NCBI GenBank assembly: GCA_963662155.1 | Contig: OY759266.1 | Coordinates: forward strand, 56,724,010 to 56,788,009 | DNA: 64,000 nucleotides | Direction: 5' to 3' | Source: Lamellibrachia columna | Taxonomy: Eukaryota > Annelida > Polychaeta > Sabellida > Siboglinidae | Part shown: in pieces, positions 58,632 to 64,000 of the stretch | Numbering within the stretch: position 1 is the stretch's first letter | Layout of the letters: every line of letters begins with the position of its first letter | Position numbers and translations under genes: made by a program | Notes under the pieces: generated by a model | What the model saw: the letters and a program-made list of their open reading frames with translations, nothing else | What the model was told of the DNA's origin: nothing | Database searches by the model: none

Positions 58632-59733
58632 GTGGTCTGCATCCTTGCCCTGTGGACCTAGTAATGGTGTACATTGTAATTTAGGAACCCAACTGTTGTC
58701 TGTGTGATGGTTGCTAACATCCTTGCCCTGTGGAACTAGTAATGGTGTACATTGTAATTTAGGAACCCAACTGTTGTTTATGTGATGGTTGCTAACATCC
58801 TTGCCCTGTGGACCTAGTAATGGTGTACATTGTAATTTAGGAACCCAACTGTTGTCTGTGTGATGGTTGCTAACATCCTTGCCCTGTGGACCTAGTAATG
58901 GTGTACATTGTAATTTAGGAACCCAACTGTTGTCTGTGTGATGGTTGCTAACATCCTTGCCCTGTTGACCTAGTAATGGTGTACATTGTAATTTAGGAAC
59001 CCAACTGTTGTCTGTGTGATGGTTGCTAACATCCTTGCCCTGTGGACCTAGTAATGGTGTACATTGTAATTTAGGAACCCAACTGTTGTCTGTGTGATGG
59101 TTGCTAACATCCTTGCCCTGTGGACCTAGTAATGGTGTACATTGTAATTTAGGAACCCAACTGTTGTCTGTGTGATGGTTGCTAACATCCTTGCCCTGTG
59201 GACCTAGTAATGGTGTACATTGTAATTTAGGAACCCAACTGTTGTCTGTGTGATGGTTGCTAACATCCTTGCCCTGTGGACCTAGTAATGGTGTACATTG
59301 TAATTTAGGAACCCAACTGTTGTCTGTGTGATGGTTGCCAACATCCTTGCCCTGTGGACCTAGTAATGGTGTACATTGTAATTTAGGAACCCAACTGTTG
59401 TCTGTGTGATGGTTGCCAACATCCTTGCCCTGTGGACCTAGTAATGGTGTACATTGTAATTTAGGAACCCAACTGTTGTCTGTGTGATGGTTGCCAACAT
59501 CCTTGCCCTGTGGACCTAGTAATGGTGTACATTGTAATTTAGGAACCCAACTGTTGTCTGTGTGATGGTTGCTAACATCCTTGCCCTGTGGACCTAGTAA
59601 TGGTGTACATTGTAATTTAGGAACCCAACTGTTGTCTGTGTGATGGTTGCTAACATCCTTGCCCTGTGGACCTAGTAATGGTGTACATTGTAATTTAGGA
59701 ACCCAACTGTTGTCTGTGTGATGTTTGTTAACA
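58632..59733. repeat. 78-bp minisatellite, 14 copies, erlin 3' UTR intron
   Basis: The unit runs ATCCTTGCCCTGTGGACCTA, GTAATGGTGTACATTGTAAT, TTAGGAACCCAACTGTTGTC, then TGTGTGATGGTTGCTAAC. It is very homogeneous. On the minus strand one frame (58542-59798, 418 codons) stays open because 78 is a multiple of three. There is no other sign of a gene. Confidence 0.98.
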
Positions 59734-60162
59734 CTGAACTGACAGCCACATGCTCTAGAGAAGACAGGGACATAGGCATAGCTGTTTAGTTGAATCAAAA
59801 ATTGACAAATGTTTTATATAATATCCTACACACGCTGGTGCCTGGACACATCCCACTCACTTCAGAGATGCCAACTCGGGGGGGGGGTCTCATTTCACTG
59901 TTCCATTCCCAGTCCGCTATTAAGACCTCCCAACAACAATACCTTTTCTGCAAAAAAATCCATTTAATTAAAAAAGCGACAAGCTTCAAAATGTAGCAGT
60001 AGGTCCAGCCGAGAAATTACAATTATTGTTGGCCATGTTGGAATTTTACTGTTATTTCTATATAGGATGTCGATCAGTGAGTGCAGTGATTGGGTGTTTT
60101 TTATGCTGCCACCAGTGTCTAATTAAAATTATTACCGCCTGGGAAAAGCACCTTCAATGTTT

Positions 60163-60460
60163 CCTAAGACTTGGACATAAAAACAGCTGTCTAACCACAA
60201 CCAGTCTTTGGCAAGTATGGTTTAAGGAAGCTCTTTATGACCTTGTACTAAGACTTGGACATAAAAACAGCTGTCTAACCACAACCAGTCTTTGGCAAGT
60301 ATAGTTTAAGGAAGCTCTTGATGACCTTGTACTAAGACTTGGACATAAAAACAGCTGTCTAACCACAACCAGTCTTTGGCAAGTATGGTTTAAGGAAGCT
60401 ATGACTTGTCTTGATGACCTTGTACTAAGACTTGTCTTTATGACCTTGTACTAAGACTTG
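60163..60460. repeat. 84-85-bp tandem repeat, about 3 copies
   Basis: Unit with CTAAGACTTGGACATAAAAA, CAGCTGTCTAACCACAACCA and GTCTTTGGCAAGTATGG. It sits just before the acceptor of the proposed 3' UTR exon. Confidence 0.93.
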
Positions 60461-60518
60461 TCTTTGGTTTCAGGTGAGAACATACCTCAAGTGTTGATGA
60501 TGACGCCAATCTCCTACG

Positions 60519-60889
60519 CATTCCTTCCTCTTGCGTCCTCAAAGTGTATCCTCCGTGTGAGTGGAGGAAACATTCCTTCCTCTTGTGTCCTCAAAGTGTA
60601 TCCTCCGTGTGAGTGGAGGAAACATTCCTTCCTCTTGTGTCCTCAAAGTGTATCCTCCGTGTGAGTGGAGGAAACATTCCTTCCTCTTGTGTCCTCAAAG
60701 TGTATCCTCCGTGTGAGTGGAGGAAACATTCCTTCCTCTTGTGTCCTCAAAGTGTATCCTCCGTGTGAGTGGAGGAAACATTCCTTCCTCTTGCGTCCTC
60801 AAAGTGTATCCTCCGTGTGAGTGGAGGAAACATTCCTTCCTCTTGCGTCCTCAAAGTGTATCCTCCGTGTGAGTGGAGGAAACATTCTT
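60519..60889. repeat. 52-bp tandem repeat with a built-in hairpin, 7 copies
   Basis: Unit CATTCCTTCCTCTTGYGTCC, TCAAAGTGTA, then TCCTCCGTGTGAGTGGAGGA and AA. The 20-base word has a 6-bp inverted repeat (TCCTCC/GGAGGA) around an 8-base loop. Located in the proposed erlin 3' UTR exon. Confidence 0.95.
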
Positions 60890-61531
60890 TTGTAATCCTC
60901 ATTTTGTGGTATTACCCATGGGGTAGTTTTTACAGGTTGAGGCCCCTTGACAGGACATTTATTGTGTTTGTAAGAGGCTTGTCTTATCAAATACAACTTA
61001 GAGCAAATACGCTTTTCAGATACCAACAGAAATACACTGTTCCTGTTATTATACCACTTTTAGTCTTAGGCAAACAAATTGTTTTTATTTATCACTTGCA
61101 GTAGAATTTTGCCAAAATCATGTTTCTTTATGCCTATATCACATTTTAAATGTCACTAGCAATACCTGGTGAATATACCTGGTGAATATAAGGTGAAACC
61201 ATTCCAGTCTTGGTTACTAAAACTGCATTGAATCATGAATATCCAAGATAATGTTAAGATGCTTATAACCAAGATTCATAATTTGAATCAAGAAAATAAG
61301 ATGATCAACACATCACTGCATGTGACTATAATGTACATAAGTGTTATATTTTGTACTTTATAATGCAACCTTTACGATATATGCAAACTGTAGTAGCAGG
61401 TGGCAGCATACGCTATAGATATCTACCTTGTCGTTTGTGTCGGTTTACTCGTTAATGTTTGTATTCGTTTGTGTCGGTTTACTCGTTAATGTTTGTATTC
61501 TAAGGGTTTTGTACTGTTTGTACTAGTTCGT

Positions 61532-61685
61532 GTTGTTTATGACCACTGAGGTGATGTTACCAAAGTCATGTTGTTTATGACCACTGAGGTGATGTTACCA
61601 AAGTCATGTTGTTTATGACCACTGAGGTGATGTTACCAAAGTCATGTTGTTTATGACCACTGAGGTGATGTTACCAAAGTCATGT
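61532..61685. repeat. 38-bp tandem repeat, 4 copies
   Basis: Unit GTTGTTTATGACCACTGAGG plus TGATGTTACCAAAGTCAT, nearly identical copies. A two-copy repeat of about 35 bp (GTTTGTGTCGGTTTACTCG) lies just before it at 61432-61500. Confidence 0.93.
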
Positions 61686-61765
61686 AAGTCATGTTACTGC
61701 TTCTTGCTATGGTTATGGTGTTTGTTTCTGATGTTGTTTAACGTGTGTACTATTCAAGTATTGTC

Positions 61766-61771
61766 AATAAA
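61766..61771 (+). terminator. Candidate polyadenylation signal of erlin
   Basis: AATAAA followed within about 30 bases by a T- and GT-rich stretch. It is the first well-placed signal after the proposed last exon, though other AATAAA words occur in this AT-rich DNA. Confidence 0.4.
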
Positions 61772-61799
61772 TAGAGTTTGTATACCTATTAAACATGTT

Positions 61800-64000
61800 C
61801 GTCAGTTTGGCGATTGTTTTACTCAGAGCACCTGTAAATTTCAGTGCAAATCTAAGTAAATTAGCCTATTTTTTATTTTACTCCACACTCTGCTGATGCA
61901 CCGTACTACACTAGTGTTTGTATTCCAAATAGACTTTGGGCGGTATCGTGCGTCCATGGGATGTGGCAGCATCTTTCACCAGCTTGCTACACTTGGTTGA
62001 TACTCACCAGATGGCGTCACGCGCGTTTTTATAAACTCATTCTCACTAGGTGGCGAACGTGTTGATTTTGAACAGCTCGCATTCTGCGCTAGGCAGTTCC
62101 AGTTAATGAAAGGCTACGAACCAGGTCGCTAAAAACTCGTCTGCTATTTTGAACATTACCAAAATGCAATAAACACGCACAGCAAACTATATAATCATTG
62201 TTATACATGTATCACTAAAGTTATTTGACAATAACCATGCATAAAATGTTAATATACAGTTATGACGTTTTGTGATGAAAGCCACGTGACATCGTCCGCG
62301 CGTTGACTGTCGCCCACTATTAGACTTACTTATAATTATTAGGAGCACATTTATTCTGCTATTTGACGTTATTAGTTCCGATACAATATTGCATCGGAAG
62401 TGCGAAATACACACGTTAGTTTTTGACTGCATGGAACAACAGTATTATATAATATAAAAACAAAATACCAGGTCCATTTAAGTTTATTCCTTTGATGTAC
62501 AACCAGATAGATACAGAAACTATTAAAACATCGGAACTCTAATAAAACTTATTAAAAGAACGTATTTATATCCCAATATTTGTATTTATGTCATAATTTG
62601 GGATGTAGTTTATTTTTACAAATATTTCCAATAAATATAAACATATATGGTCACATGGTATTTCCTACCCTCATATTAAGACCTGTGCCTGGTGTTGATT
62701 GGACATCGCTTAGCATGATGGAAAGGCGTATTTACCATGACATATGCCATATTTTCCGTTAAAGTAGCGTCACAGTGTTAGAGTTGGCAAAACGGAATTG
62801 TCGTAAGAGCGTATTTTCTTAATCTAGATTTAACAGTATGGTGACTTCTCTACGGTCACTTCCCGCAGTATGTCTTCTAACGTTATTTCAACAATTTACA
62901 ACTGAGGTACACATTCAATAATTTTGAGGTAATCAGTTACATTAGCCTCGAATTTTAAAACAGTCACGTAATAGTTAAGCAGCGTCGAACGTTTATCGAA
63001 GCATGCAGGCCAACAAATATTGACAGTAGTACTTGTTAAGCCAGTTAAATACATTTGGTTCATCCATTGATATGTGTGTACATGATATGTGTGTACATGC
63101 AATAATTTTGTATGATACAACTAAAACAGCTGGCATGCAATAATTTTGTATAATGTTATGTTAAATACAACTAAAACAGCTGGCTGAACCTCTTTCAAGA
63201 GCAGCACGGCGCGCCACCTCCAAGTAACGGTGTTGCTATATTATACATCACAATAAAGTGACGTGTCATCGCGCATGCACACTCAATAACAAAACATCGT
63301 ACAATATATTATATTTCGGAGAAATGAATTAATCACATTATTAATTATATGCTTGAACGCTACATTACAAAATAATGCATTCGTTTAATCGCGTTATTAG
63401 TTTATGAAGGTGTTGATTTACATGTGTCGATTGTTGTGTTTAACGTAACATGCTTGTGATCACCTCACTAGCAACTCATTTTCGTTGTGACATAATATAG
63501 TCGATCAGTTGTGTTATGTTTTTGTTAATGTACGATATGTAGAGCTAGATACTCCCGAGCCTAACTTAAATATCGCGTAAACAGTAAACGTGCCACCTTA
63601 AAAGTCAACGTGCGATAAATTACCGATTGCACAACGAATTACCAGCAGAATAACACGTTCTAGCCAATTCTCTTACGCTAAGATTCAAAAAAACACTTGT
63701 TATTAGCATAGTGTGCACTTGCCACTGCGCGTCATGCCTTTCATGACACGAACTAAACGCGTTGTACAGCCACTAAATTACATCGTAACAACATTATTGT
63801 CACCACACACGTGACGTAAATCTTGACTGTTTAACAATCTGTCCTATAGATATGTTATTTGAGGTATATACGCTCAGTATAACACGGCCATCGCGTCTCT
63901 CCCCCCCCCCCCACCCCCCGGGGGAATCCTCCCTATACTGAGTTATACATGTATGTGCCGCGCAAATGCCCCTGTTTTTGGCTATTTTTCTCTGTCCGAA
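61800..64000. other. Right flank, no gene recognised
   Basis: AT-rich sequence. Apart from the two CTCF-like motifs and a C-tract (63900-63920) bracketed by an inverted CTCAGTATA/TATACTGAG pair, nothing recognised. Confidence 0.35.
62005..62055 (+). promoter_or_regulatory. Two CTCF-like core motifs, same orientation
   Basis: CACCAGATGGCG (62005-62016) and CACTAGGTGGCG (62044-62055) both fit the core CASYAGRKGGCR, 39 bases apart, just beyond the erlin 3' end. The motif is conserved across bilaterians, but short matches also occur by chance. Confidence 0.3.

Larger units (their letters stand above)
60474..61790 (+). other. Probable 3' UTR exon of erlin
   Basis: A good acceptor (TTTGGTTTCAG, ending at 60473) could pair with the donor at 58483. 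The stretch holds no conserved coding sequence. It contains a 52-bp hairpin-bearing repeat, a 38-bp repeat and the hexamer AATAAA at 61766-61771. It is assigned to erlin by position and splice signals only. Confidence 0.45.

Noticed and set aside
58542..59798. 418-codon minus-strand frame with 26-residue repeats
   Set aside because: Antisense reading of the 78-bp intronic array. No promoter, conserved domain or exon signals.

Overview
The window is eukaryotic and almost certainly metazoan. It has spliced genes with GT/AG introns, decayed non-LTR retrotransposons of several clades, tRNA-derived SINEs, cut-and-paste transposon remnants with TA or 8-bp target duplications, and many minisatellites. 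No operons, Shine-Dalgarno sites, CRISPR arrays or phage-like genes are seen. The protein sequences and repeat style suggest a marine invertebrate, possibly a mollusc or another lophotrochozoan. That placement is inference only.

Two protein-coding genes can be supported. (1) On the minus strand, the first coding exon of a WAPL (wings apart-like, cohesin-release factor) homologue lies at 17847-18971. It encodes the N-terminal KTYSR motif and ends at a good splice donor. The exons for the conserved C-terminal domain were not found and probably lie beyond the left edge. A candidate noncoding first exon, with an upstream ORF, lies about 7 kb upstream at 26066-26200. (2) On the plus strand, a complete erlin gene (ERLIN1/ERLIN2 co-orthologue, ER-membrane SPFH protein) runs from 42621 to 58474. 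Its eleven coding exons join in one consistent frame to 326 residues, followed by a probable intron and exon in the 3' UTR and a polyadenylation signal near 61766.

Layout: 1-2150 holds a 26-bp minisatellite split by an L2-like LINE fragment. 2150-10000 is mostly unassigned and includes a 315-bp foldback. 9997-10847 is a short-TIR transposon. 11233-14714 is a 3.5-kb array of a 36-bp unit. 15888-17316 is a hAT-like element enclosing a long GT tract. 17.8-26.2 kb is WAPL exon 1 and its presumed first intron, full of LINE pieces and arrays. 26.5-31.7 kb is a nest of LINEs and arrays. 32.9-33.4 kb is a second foldback. 33.65-36.75 kb is the longest LINE copy. 39.0-40.45 kb is a 175-bp satellite split by a Tigger-like element. 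42.4-61.8 kb is the erlin gene, in which six of eleven introns carry at least one tandem array, no two alike. 61.8-64 kb is AT-rich flank with two CTCF-like motifs.

The most unusual point is at erlin exon 10. Its splice donor is the first six bases of a 30-bp minisatellite of 21 units. The array has no stop in the exon's frame and most units carry their own GT donor. One internal donor (at 57371) fits the consensus better than the presumed native site. Donor choice could therefore add decapeptide repeats to the protein in steps of 10 residues.
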